This document shows positions 1 through 5,341 of a stretch of 5,341 nt of DNA, piece after piece (positions within the stretch are counted from its first letter, which is position 1; each line of letters opens with the position of its first letter). The stretch spans positions 1 through 5,341 of the forward strand of contig CAQPRV010000089.1 of the NCBI GenBank assembly GCA_948857205.1, given 5' to 3'. This DNA is from an uncultured Clostridia bacterium (GTDB lineage Bacteria > Bacillota > Clostridia > TANB77 > CAG-508). The position numbers were made by a program, and so were the translations under genes. The notes beneath the pieces were generated by a model. The model was not told the DNA's origin. It did not search any database and worked only from the letters and a program-made list of their open reading frames with translations.

Positions 1-815
1 CTACTTTTTAAATTTAGAAGAATATACACAACAAGGAAAAGAACTAAAAGCTATAAAAACAATAGAGATAAAAAACTTAACTTACTGGTATAAAAATAAA
101 GAAAAACCAGTATTAAAAGATATAAATATGACGATAAAAAAAGGAGAAAAAATTGGTATAATAGGACAAGTTGGAAGTGGAAAAACTACCCTAATGAATA
201 TAATAACAGGATTTTATGAAATTCCTAAAGGAAAGCTATATATAAATAAAGAAGATATAAATAACTATAATAGAAATTCAATATTTAGCAAGTATAATTA
301 TGCAGTACAAGCTAACATTATATTAGATGACACTATAAAATTAAATATAGATATTGAAAAAAATTTAAAGGAAGAACAGATACAAAAAGCCATTGAAAAA
401 GCAGCTTTAAAACAAGATATTAAAAATCTGAAAGATAAAGAAAATACATGGGTGCGGAGAAAAAGGAATTAAATTATCTGGTGGACAAAAGCAAAGAATA
501 TCAATAGCAAGAAATTTATCTAAAATTAGAGAAATTAATATTTTTGACGATACACTTTCAGCCCTAGACAGTAATACTGAACAAAAAATAATGAATACTT
601 TACTAGAAGAAGTAGGAGATAACACACTAATAGTAATATCAAACAAAACTTCTAATGTAAAAACTTTAGACAAAATATATATATTAATAAATGGTAGAAT
701 ACAAGATTGTGGAACACATGAAGAATTATTACAAAAGAACGAATTTTATAAAGAATTAAATAACTTAGAAAGAAAGGAAGAAGCAGATGAAATATATACT
801 AAAGAAAAATATTAA
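1..815 (+). pseudogene. ABC exporter half-transporter, C-terminal ATPase domain, partial at 5' edge and frameshifted
   Basis: This is the ATP-binding domain of an ABC exporter subunit. Its membrane domain lies before the window. The frame is open from base 2 and reads a linker, then KNLTYWY with the A-loop aromatics, then Walker A GQVGSGKTT (164-190), then the Q-loop Gln (308-310). It stops at 470-472. Dropping one base at about 455 restores NTWVGEKGIKLSGGQ, the normal exporter X-loop and signature (LSGGQ at 474-488), and the frame then runs to the stop at 813-815. About 270 residues are visible, enough for a full ATPase domain. Walker B reads INIFDD, with Asp (549-551) where the catalytic Glu is usual. 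The H-loop has Asn (642-644) instead of His. Such changes mark the degenerate-site subunit of heterodimeric exporters. The gene overlaps the next ABC gene by 29 bases, so the two were probably co-translated. The substrate is unknown. The frameshift is either a real inactivating mutation or a sequencing error. Confidence 0.9.
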
Positions 816-2415
816 AGGTCTATTTATCGTTGCTTTTTTTCTAATAATTTGTAATGTGTTAAGTGTATTACATCCATACATAATGAAAAAAATATTAGAT
901 ATAGATTTTAAATCGAAAGATATATTGATAAATTTGTTTTTAACTTACGCAATAGTACATATTATTTTACTTATTTCAAAAAATGTAAGAAATAGTATTT
1001 CAAATAAATTAATGGCAAAAATACTAAAAGAACTAAGAGAAAGACTTTTTTCAAAAGTACTGAAATGGGATATGACAACTTATGCAAAATATAACTCCAC
1101 AGAAATATACACTAGAATGACAGCAGACATGGATAATATATTTCCATTATTTTTTGGAATGTCGCAAATTTTATTAAATCATGTAATATATATAATAATA
1201 ATGGTAATATTTATGTATTTTGCAGATGTAAGAATTGCAATTATAGGTAGTTTTGCAGTTTTATTAAATGCCATAATTTCTTACTATTTTTCAAAAAAGG
1301 TAGCAAAAGCAAATAAAAATATTATAAATAAAAGAGATTTAGAAAATAAACAATATTCAGAAATGTACAATAAAAATAAATTAACCTATTTATTTTCACT
1401 ACAGTCTAAAAATAATAAAACCATACATAAAACCTTAGATGAGGAGTATAAGTATAGAAAAAGCTTTGTATTTCAAGAAAGCTTTATATATCCATTAGCT
1501 TTAATAATACATGCAATAGCAATTTATATAATTTTAATTTATGTATTTAATATAGATATGTCTATATCTTTAGGAAGCATATATCTTGTAATTACATATA
1601 TTCAAAATTGTAGAACACCACTTAATGAAATATTTACTCAATTAGAAGAAATACAAGTATCTTTAATATCTTTAAAAAGGATAAATAAATTGTTGAACGA
1701 AAGTGGAAAAGAAGATATCGAAAAAGGAGAAAAGGTTGAAAATTTAAAAGGTGATATTGAGTTTGAAAAGGTTGATATGCAATATGGAGAAAATAAAGTA
1801 TTAAAAGATATTTCTTTTATTATTAAAGAAGGAAATAAAGTAACAATTGTTGGAAAAACAGGAGTAGGTAAGACAACTTTAACAAATATGCTTATGAGAC
1901 TATATCCAATATCAAAAGGCAGAATTTTAATTGGAGGAAAAGATATTTCAAAAATTAGAATTAAAGATATAAGAAAAAATATTTCTTATATTTCTCAAAC
2001 ACCATATATTATGAAGGATACACTTAAGAATAATATAATATTAGATGATAATTCAATTACAGAGGAACAAATAAAAAAAGTAGCTATAGAAATTGGTTTT
2101 GAACAAGTATTTGAAAATTATGATAAAGGGCTTGATGAGATAATTGAAAAAAGTAAATTATCCTATGGTCAATTACAAATGATTGCTTTTCTTAGAGCTA
2201 TTTTGCATAAAGCTAATATTTACATTTTTGATGAGCCAACTTCTAATATTGATTTGAAAACTGAAGAGAGAATTCAAAAATTAATCGATAAAATTGCATG
2301 TGATAGTACAGTTATTATTATAGCTCATCGAAAGTCGACTATTGAAGGTTCTGACAAAATTATTTACTTAAAAGAAGGTAAGGTTGATTTAATAGTGAAT
2401 AAAACACCATCTTAA
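787..2415 (+). CDS. ABC transporter ATP-binding protein/permease (canonical-ATPase half of a heterodimeric exporter)
   Basis: This is an intact half-transporter of 542 aa, slightly short for the 570-600 aa usual in the family. Residues 1-300 are the membrane domain, with six likely helices near 10-28, 47-64, 126-145, 149-168, 234-253 and 259-276. A coupling-helix-like stretch, EIYTRMTADMDNI, lies near 106-118. The ATPase domain has A-loop Tyr333, Walker A GKTGVGKTT (356-364), Q-loop Gln404, Walker B IYIFDE with Asp482 and catalytic Glu483, and H-loop His514. The signature is LSYGQ (458-462), lacking the usual second-position glycine, and the X-loop before it is also poorly conserved. It therefore complements the upstream subunit, which has LSGGQ but a weak Walker B and H-loop. 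The start is supported by AAAGGA at 773-778, eight bases upstream, inside the end of the previous gene. The substrate is unknown (drug, lipid or peptide). Isoleucine codons switch from mostly ATA to mostly ATT near 1690-1750. Confidence 0.95.
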   Translation: MKYILKKNIKGLFIVAFFLIICNVLSVLHPYIMKKILDIDFKSKDILINLFLTYAIVHIILLISKNVRNSISNKLMAKILKELRERLFSKVLKWDMTTYAKYNSTEIYTRMTADMDNIFPLFFGMSQILLNHVIYIIIMVIFMYFADVRIAIIGSFAVLLNAIISYYFSKKVAKANKNIINKRDLENKQYSEMYNKNKLTYLFSLQSKNNKTIHKTLDEEYKYRKSFVFQESFIYPLALIIHAIAIYIILIYVFNIDMSISLGSIYLVITYIQNCRTPLNEIFTQLEEIQVSLISLKRINKLLNESGKEDIEKGEKVENLKGDIEFEKVDMQYGENKVLKDISFIIKEGNKVTIVGKTGVGKTTLTNMLMRLYPISKGRILIGGKDISKIRIKDIRKNISYISQTPYIMKDTLKNNIILDDNSITEEQIKKVAIEIGFEQVFENYDKGLDEIIEKSKLSYGQLQMIAFLRAILHKANIYIFDEPTSNIDLKTEERIQKLIDKIACDSTVIIIAHRKSTIEGSDKIIYLKEGKVDLIVNKTPS

Positions 2416-2608
2416 ATTATTAGATAAAATTTGTATATTATCTTACAATAGAGCAAAAAGTTTTAGTTATAAAATTAAAATAAAAAGGAGAATTATATTA
2501 TGGAAATAAAAGATTATCTACAGTTTCTTTAAACTTCATTAGGAAATTTTGGGAGAAACATAATAAGTAATATTAAATAATTAGAAAATAAAAGAAAATG
2601 AGGATAAA
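2416..2608. other. Intergenic spacer between ABC exporter and metallophosphoesterase
   Basis: The spacer is 193 bases long and extremely AT-rich. No convincing terminator follows the ABC gene: only a weak inverted repeat (agataa ... ttatct, about 2422-2442) without a T-run is visible. A TATAAA at 2468-2473 could be a -10 box, but the nearest -35-like match (TTACAA, 2443-2448) is poor and 19 bases away. The spacer also holds the small ORF listed separately. Whether the metallophosphoesterase has its own promoter or is read through from the ABC genes cannot be decided from sequence. Confidence 0.5.
2500..2580 (+). pseudogene. Very small ORF with strong ribosome binding site and an internal stop
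   Basis: AAGGAG at 2485-2490 sits nine bases before ATG 2500, one of the better ribosome binding sites on this strand. The ORF encodes only MEIKDYLQFL before TAA at 2530-2532. The same frame then continues for 15 sense codons (TSLGNFGRNIISNIK) to a second TAA at 2578-2580. This could be a 26-residue peptide gene broken by one nonsense change, a leader peptide for the following gene, or the stump of a deleted gene. I do not recognise the peptide. It shows no cysteine pattern, double-glycine leader or signal peptide. The sequence is so short that chance remains possible despite the good ribosome binding site. Confidence 0.3.
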
Positions 2609-3403
2609 ATGAAATTTTTAATATTTAGTGATATTCATGGCAATTATATAGCTTTAGAACAAGCTCTAAAAGAAGCAGAAAAAATGAATATAGATTCAAT
2701 AATTTGGTGTGGTGATTATATAACTGATTTTCCAGAATCACACCAAGTATTGCAATTAATAAAGCAAAGTGAGAAAAAGTATAAATGCTATACTATATCT
2801 GGAAATAGAGAAGAATATATTCTTAAATATGACAAATTAAAAAATAAAGAAAAAATTGATATAAAAATGAGAACAAATATTATAAGTACCTATAATCAAT
2901 TAACTAAAGAAGATTTAGAATGGATAAAAAAATTGCCATCGTCTTTGGAAATAAAAATTAATGAAGAAAGTAAAATATATGTTTCACATAAAGGTAATTT
3001 TACACAAATAGAAAATTGTAAATATAAAATATTTGGTCACTTACATAAACAATTTAATTTTAGAAAGAAAGATATAAAATATATAAATCCAGGTTCAATA
3101 GGAATTACATCAGATGCAGGAGTAATTGGAGCTCAATTTTCTATTTTAGATATAACAGACACTTTTGAAAAACTTGAAGAATATTATATTAAATATAATA
3201 TAAAGGAAGTAATAGAAAAAGTTAAAAAATCAGAGATTTATAAAGATGAGATACAGTGGGGGAAATTATTAATAAAAGCACTTGAAACAGGAATTGATAT
3301 ACCAAAGCAAGCCTTAAAAGAATATAACAAAATAAGAGAAGAATGTAAAATAAATAAAGATTCAATTGAGATATGGAAAATAGCTATGCAAAGGGTATTA
3401 TAA
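2609..3403 (+). CDS. Calcineurin-like metallophosphoesterase (YfcE-like family)
   Basis: This is a predicted cytoplasmic two-metal phosphoesterase of 264 aa. The family cleaves phosphomono- or diesters, and the substrate here is unknown. Metal-binding motifs appear in order: FSDIHGN (Asp8, His10), CGD (Asp36), GNRE (Asn66), SHKGN (His127) and GHLH (His144, His146), followed by the family-typical NPGSIG at 160-165. The segment between His127 and the GHLH motif is only about 17 residues and the usual HGSP-type motif reads SHKGN, so this loop is shortened compared with many relatives. Residues ~185-264 form a charged, probably helical extension, which I recall from larger clostridial members of the family. 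The start is fixed by the catalytic core beginning at residue 4. The ribosome binding site GAGGA (2600-2604) is only four bases upstream, so initiation may be modest. The gene stands alone, downstream of the ABC pair and convergent with the SPFH gene. Confidence 0.92.
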   Translation: MKFLIFSDIHGNYIALEQALKEAEKMNIDSIIWCGDYITDFPESHQVLQLIKQSEKKYKCYTISGNREEYILKYDKLKNKEKIDIKMRTNIISTYNQLTKEDLEWIKKLPSSLEIKINEESKIYVSHKGNFTQIENCKYKIFGHLHKQFNFRKKDIKYINPGSIGITSDAGVIGAQFSILDITDTFEKLEEYYIKYNIKEVIEKVKKSEIYKDEIQWGKLLIKALETGIDIPKQALKEYNKIREECKINKDSIEIWKIAMQRVL

Positions 3404-3409
3404 CTTTTA

Positions 3410-3446
3410 TTTGAAAAATATTATAAAGAGCTTGATGAGATAATTG
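3410..3446 (+). repeat. 37-base imperfect copy of part of the upstream ABC ATPase gene
   Basis: Bases 3410-3446 match 2110-2146 at 34 of 37 positions in direct orientation, including an exact run of 17 (gcttgatgagataattg). In the ABC gene this segment encodes residues 442-453, FENYDKGLDEII, just before the signature motif. Here the same reading phase gives FEKYYKELDEII and then V and a stop at 3449-3451. All three differences change the amino acid, as expected in a remnant no longer under selection. The similarity ends sharply on both sides. It may be the trace of a deleted second ABC gene or of a small recombination event. Confidence 0.6.
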
Positions 3447-3531
3447 TTTAGATGTAAGAGATTTATGAAATCTTATAAAAAAAATTTGAATTAAAATTTA
3501 TATTACTAAATATAGTTAATTTAAATAGATA

Positions 3532-3567
3532 AAAAAGATGAATTAAAATAGCTTAATTCATCTTTTT
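3532..3567. terminator. Bidirectional rho-independent terminator
   Basis: A perfect 15-bp inverted repeat, AAAAAGATGAATTAA / TTAATTCATCTTTTT, surrounds a six-base loop (aatagc, 3547-3552). It ends in a run of five T on the + strand and six T on the - strand. It lies between the convergent metallophosphoesterase (stop at 3403) and SPFH gene (stop 17 bases away), so it can end transcription from both sides. The stem is AT-rich and so of moderate strength. Confidence 0.85.
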
Positions 3568-3583
3568 ATGTAATTTGTTTATA

Positions 3584-4501
3584 CTAATCTTTTTTAGAAG
3601 ATTTTTTATTATCTGTTAAAACTTCTTTAATTGAACCTATTGAACTTAAAGCCTTTGTTGCTTCAAAAGGAATAAAGATTTTATTTGCATCACCTTTAGC
3701 AACTTCTTCAAGAGCTTCTAAAGATTTTAATTGAACTAACGTATCATTTGGGTCTGCTTTTTTCATTGCATCATAAATCATCTGAATTTCTTTAGCTTTT
3801 GCTTCAGCAACTTCTTTTATAGCTTGAGCCTCACCAGCAGCTCTTCTAATTTGAGCTTCTTTATCAGCTTCGGCTTCTAAAATAGCAGCTTGTTTTTTAC
3901 CTTCTGCAATAGTAACTGCAGATTGTCTTTGAGCTTCTGATTCTAGTATTAAGGCTCTTTTATTTCTTTCAGCATTCATTTCTTTTTCCATAGCATCTCT
4001 AATGTCTGCTGGAGGTGTAATATCTTTAATTTCAACCCTATCAATTTTACATCCCCACTTATCAGTTGCTTCATCTAAAACAACTCTTAATTGTGTATTA
4101 ATTCCGTCTCTAGAACTAAAAGTTTCATCTAAGTCCATTTTACCAATAATATCACGAATTGTAGTAATAGCTAAATATTCAATACCTTTCTTTAAACTTT
4201 GAATTTCATATACTGCTTTAGCTGGATCAGTTATTTGATAAAAAACAACTGTATCAATAGTTATTGTAACATTATCTTTAGTAATAACACCTTGTGGTGG
4301 GACATCCATAGTTTGTTGTTTTAAGCTTACAACACTTCTTACATGATCAAAAAATGGAACAATTATTGTAAGACCTGCATCAGCAACTTTAGAAAATTTT
4401 CCTAATCTTTCTATAATATAAACTTCAGATTGTCTAACAATTTTAACTGACATAAAAGCTATTATTAATATAATAACTAATAAAATTAATAAAAACGCCA
4501 T
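3584..4501 (-). CDS. SPFH/Band 7 (stomatin/prohibitin-like) membrane protein, QmcA type
   Basis: This is a 305-aa SPFH-domain protein, the same length as E. coli QmcA (YbbK) as I recall it. One hydrophobic N-terminal helix (about 2-18) anchors it in the membrane. The SPFH domain follows (about 19-180) with the hallmark stretch KQQTMDVPPQGVITKDN (61-77). A long Ala/Glu/Lys-rich coiled coil runs from about 170 to 245, for example LEAEADKEAQIRRAAGEAQA. A short C-terminal region ends in a lysine-rich tail. Family members oligomerise into large membrane-bound assemblies linked to membrane microdomains and protease control. That role is inferred here, not visible. The start is well supported by AAAGGAGG (complement of 4510-4517), eight bases upstream. 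It is the second gene of an operon, 87 bases behind an NfeD-like gene, its usual partner, and ends at the two-way terminator. The symbol qmcA would be by family resemblance only. Confidence 0.95.
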   Translation of the reverse strand: MAFLLILLVIILIIAFMSVKIVRQSEVYIIERLGKFSKVADAGLTIIVPFFDHVRSVVSLKQQTMDVPPQGVITKDNVTITIDTVVFYQITDPAKAVYEIQSLKKGIEYLAITTIRDIIGKMDLDETFSSRDGINTQLRVVLDEATDKWGCKIDRVEIKDITPPADIRDAMEKEMNAERNKRALILESEAQRQSAVTIAEGKKQAAILEAEADKEAQIRRAAGEAQAIKEVAEAKAKEIQMIYDAMKKADPNDTLVQLKSLEALEEVAKGDANKIFIPFEATKALSSIGSIKEVLTDNKKSSKKD

Positions 4502-4543
4502 AATTTTTTCCTCCTTTAAAAAAATTCTTATATATTTTAATGT

Positions 4544-4563
4544 TACTTAGATTTATCTAAGTA
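4544..4563 (-). other. Intercistronic hairpin between nfeD-like and SPFH genes
   Basis: An 8-bp perfect inverted repeat (TACTTAGA / TCTAAGTA) with a four-base loop lies in the 87-base gap of the operon. No T-run follows on the - strand, so it is unlikely to be a full terminator. It could stabilise or mark a processing point of the transcript. An independent promoter for the SPFH gene is not evident in the gap. Confidence 0.4.
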
Positions 4564-4588
4564 TCTTTTGTGTGCTAAAGTTTAATAA

Positions 4589-5035
4589 CTATTTTACATT
4601 TTCAGAAGATATTTTTATAGGTGAAACTATTACTTTTACACCTTTTACTTCTAGTATTTCAACTTCTGAACCTTTTGGAATTATTGTTTCTGTATTAGAA
4701 GTAGCAGACCAAACTTCACCATCTACTTTAATTTGTCCTTTAGAATGAATAGAGTTTATTTCTTCTGTTACAATTCCAATTTTACCAATAATTGAAAATA
4801 CATTAGTTTTTATAGTTTCTTCTTTATAAAATTTTTTTACAAAGGGTTTTGTAGCAAAAATTAAAAGAGTTGAAGATATTACAAATACTGATGTTTGAAT
4901 AATTATGTTTGTTGTAAAGAAACTAACAAGCATTGCAATTAAAGCTCCAATTGCAAACCAAAAAATTAAAAAGCCAACTGTAAAGTATTCAGCTATTATA
5001 CAAACTCCTGCAACAATTAACCAAATTTGCCACAT
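4589..5035 (-). CDS. NfeD-like/YbbJ-type membrane protein (SPFH partner)
   Basis: The protein has 148 aa, close to E. coli YbbJ in size. It begins with three closely spaced hydrophobic helices (about 4-20, 22-40 and 43-61). After a basic turn (KPFVKKFYK) comes a C-terminal beta-rich OB-fold domain (about 82-140), recognisable from GKIGIVTEEI, GQIKVDGEVWSA and IPKGSEVEILEVKGVKVIV, the pattern typical of NfeD C-terminal domains. This is the short NfeD form without the ClpP-like protease domain. NfeD proteins are encoded beside SPFH proteins and bind them through the OB domain, so it likely forms a membrane complex with the QmcA-like protein downstream. The start is supported by AAGGAGGTC (complement of 5043-5051) about ten bases upstream and by the promoter just beyond it. 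It is the first gene of the operon. Confidence 0.93.
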   Translation of the reverse strand: MWQIWLIVAGVCIIAEYFTVGFLIFWFAIGALIAMLVSFFTTNIIIQTSVFVISSTLLIFATKPFVKKFYKEETIKTNVFSIIGKIGIVTEEINSIHSKGQIKVDGEVWSATSNTETIIPKGSEVEILEVKGVKVIVSPIKISSENVK

Positions 5036-5067
5036 AATGATAAGACCTCCTTTTAAAACCTATATTA

Positions 5068-5096
5068 ATTATATCACAAAAAAATGGAAAAATAAA
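5068..5096 (-). promoter_or_regulatory. Extended -10 promoter of the nfeD-like/SPFH operon
   Basis: On the - strand TGATATAAT (complement of 5068-5076) gives a perfect -10 hexamer with the TGn extension. The -35 position, 17 bases away, reads TTTATT (5091-5096), a poor match, which is common for extended -10 promoters. Transcription would begin near 5061, leaving a short leader of about 25 bases that contains the ribosome binding site of the nfeD-like gene. This looks like a housekeeping sigma-A type promoter. No operator is obvious. Confidence 0.7.
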
Positions 5097-5341
5097 GATA
5101 TATTCTTATTTAAGTTTCGACTTTTTGCAAGTGGACGTTATAATTCGGTAAATAGCTATTAACTTAAGCTACCAAAGCCATACAAATCTTGATTTTTAGG
5201 ACAGATAATTAAATAAAGGGAAGAATAATATCTAAAATATTTATTCAAATTCTCGGCTGCCTTACAAATATTAAGAAATTCTAATCATATAAAATGCGCC
5301 TCTTTCACGTTCAAAACTACACTATTATCCATTTAGAATAA
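5077..5341. other. Non-coding or unrecognised stretch at the 3' edge
   Basis: Apart from the -35 region of the operon promoter at 5091-5096, no gene can be supported here. On the - strand a frame opens with ATG at 5330-5332 and is interrupted by TGA at 5285-5287. It then stays open for 41 codons to TAA at 5159-5161, without a ribosome binding site before the ATG. I do not recognise its product. The stretch has slightly more GC-containing words (for example ctcggctgcc and atgcgcctc) than the surrounding spacers, so it may be a decayed gene or mobile-element border. No tRNA, riboswitch or terminal inverted repeat is evident. Confidence 0.4.

Noticed and set aside
452..472. Programmed +1 frameshifting at AAA AGG (461-466) to join the two parts of the first ABC gene
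   Set aside because: A slip there would give VRRKGIKLSGGQ, which is worse than the family consensus, whereas removing base 455 gives the exact consensus VGEKGIKLSGGQ. An inserted base explains the data more simply.
407..673. Minus-strand 88-codon open frame over the ABC gene
   Set aside because: It lies entirely opposite conserved ATPase motifs and has no recognisable product, so it is a shadow of the coding strand.
1186..1206. ATA-rich run resembling a microsatellite (atatatataataataatgg)
   Set aside because: It encodes the hydrophobic IYIIIM part of a membrane helix, and the repeat is explained by consecutive ATA isoleucine codons.
3455..3475. Small inverted repeat agattt-atg-aaatct after the metallophosphoesterase as a terminator
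   Set aside because: The stem is only six AT-rich pairs and is followed by A residues rather than T. The perfect 15-bp repeat at 3532-3567 is the clear terminator.
4002..4202. Plus-strand 66-codon open frame over the SPFH gene
   Set aside because: It is antisense to the conserved SPFH domain, with no ribosome binding site or recognisable domain.
4905..5162. Plus-strand 85-codon open frame across the start of the nfeD-like gene and its promoter
   Set aside because: It overlaps the conserved N-terminus, ribosome binding site and promoter of the nfeD-like gene in antisense. The protein is low-complexity and unrecognised.

Overview
The window looks like the chromosome of a very AT-rich, low-GC Gram-positive bacterium, most likely a member of Clostridia. 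The evidence is strong AGGAGG-type ribosome binding sites, heavy use of AGA for arginine and ATA for isoleucine, and family-level protein similarity. The species cannot be told from the sequence alone. No rRNA, tRNA, CRISPR array or complete mobile element is visible.

Left part (1-2415, + strand): two adjacent, overlapping genes for the two halves of a heterodimeric ABC exporter of the BmrCD/TM287-288/LmrCD type. The first half enters from outside the window and is broken by a one-base frameshift near 455. Removing that base restores a normal ATPase domain. The second half is intact (542 aa). Their motifs are complementary. The first has a degenerate Walker B and H-loop but a good LSGGQ signature, and the second has a good Walker B and H-loop but a degenerate LSYGQ signature. 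The pair would therefore form one working and one degenerate ATP site. The second gene also changes isoleucine codon choice abruptly between its membrane part and its ATPase part, which suggests a mosaic origin.

Middle (2416-3583): a spacer holding a ten-codon ORF with a strong ribosome binding site that continues in frame past a stop, then a 264-aa calcineurin-like metallophosphoesterase. Behind it lies a 37-base imperfect copy of part of the ABC ATPase gene. The region ends in a perfect 15-bp inverted repeat that serves as a two-way terminator between convergent transcription units.

Right part (3584-5073, - strand): a two-gene membrane operon, an NfeD/YbbJ-like protein followed by a QmcA/stomatin-like SPFH protein, read from an extended -10 promoter at about 5068-5076. 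These two families are known partners in many bacteria and are thought to act together in membrane organisation or quality control.

The last ~265 bases (5077-5341) hold no gene that I can support. Overall the window is largely ordinary. The parts most worth a second look are the decayed but functionally asymmetric ABC pair, the mosaic and duplicated ATPase segment, and the broken small peptide ORF.
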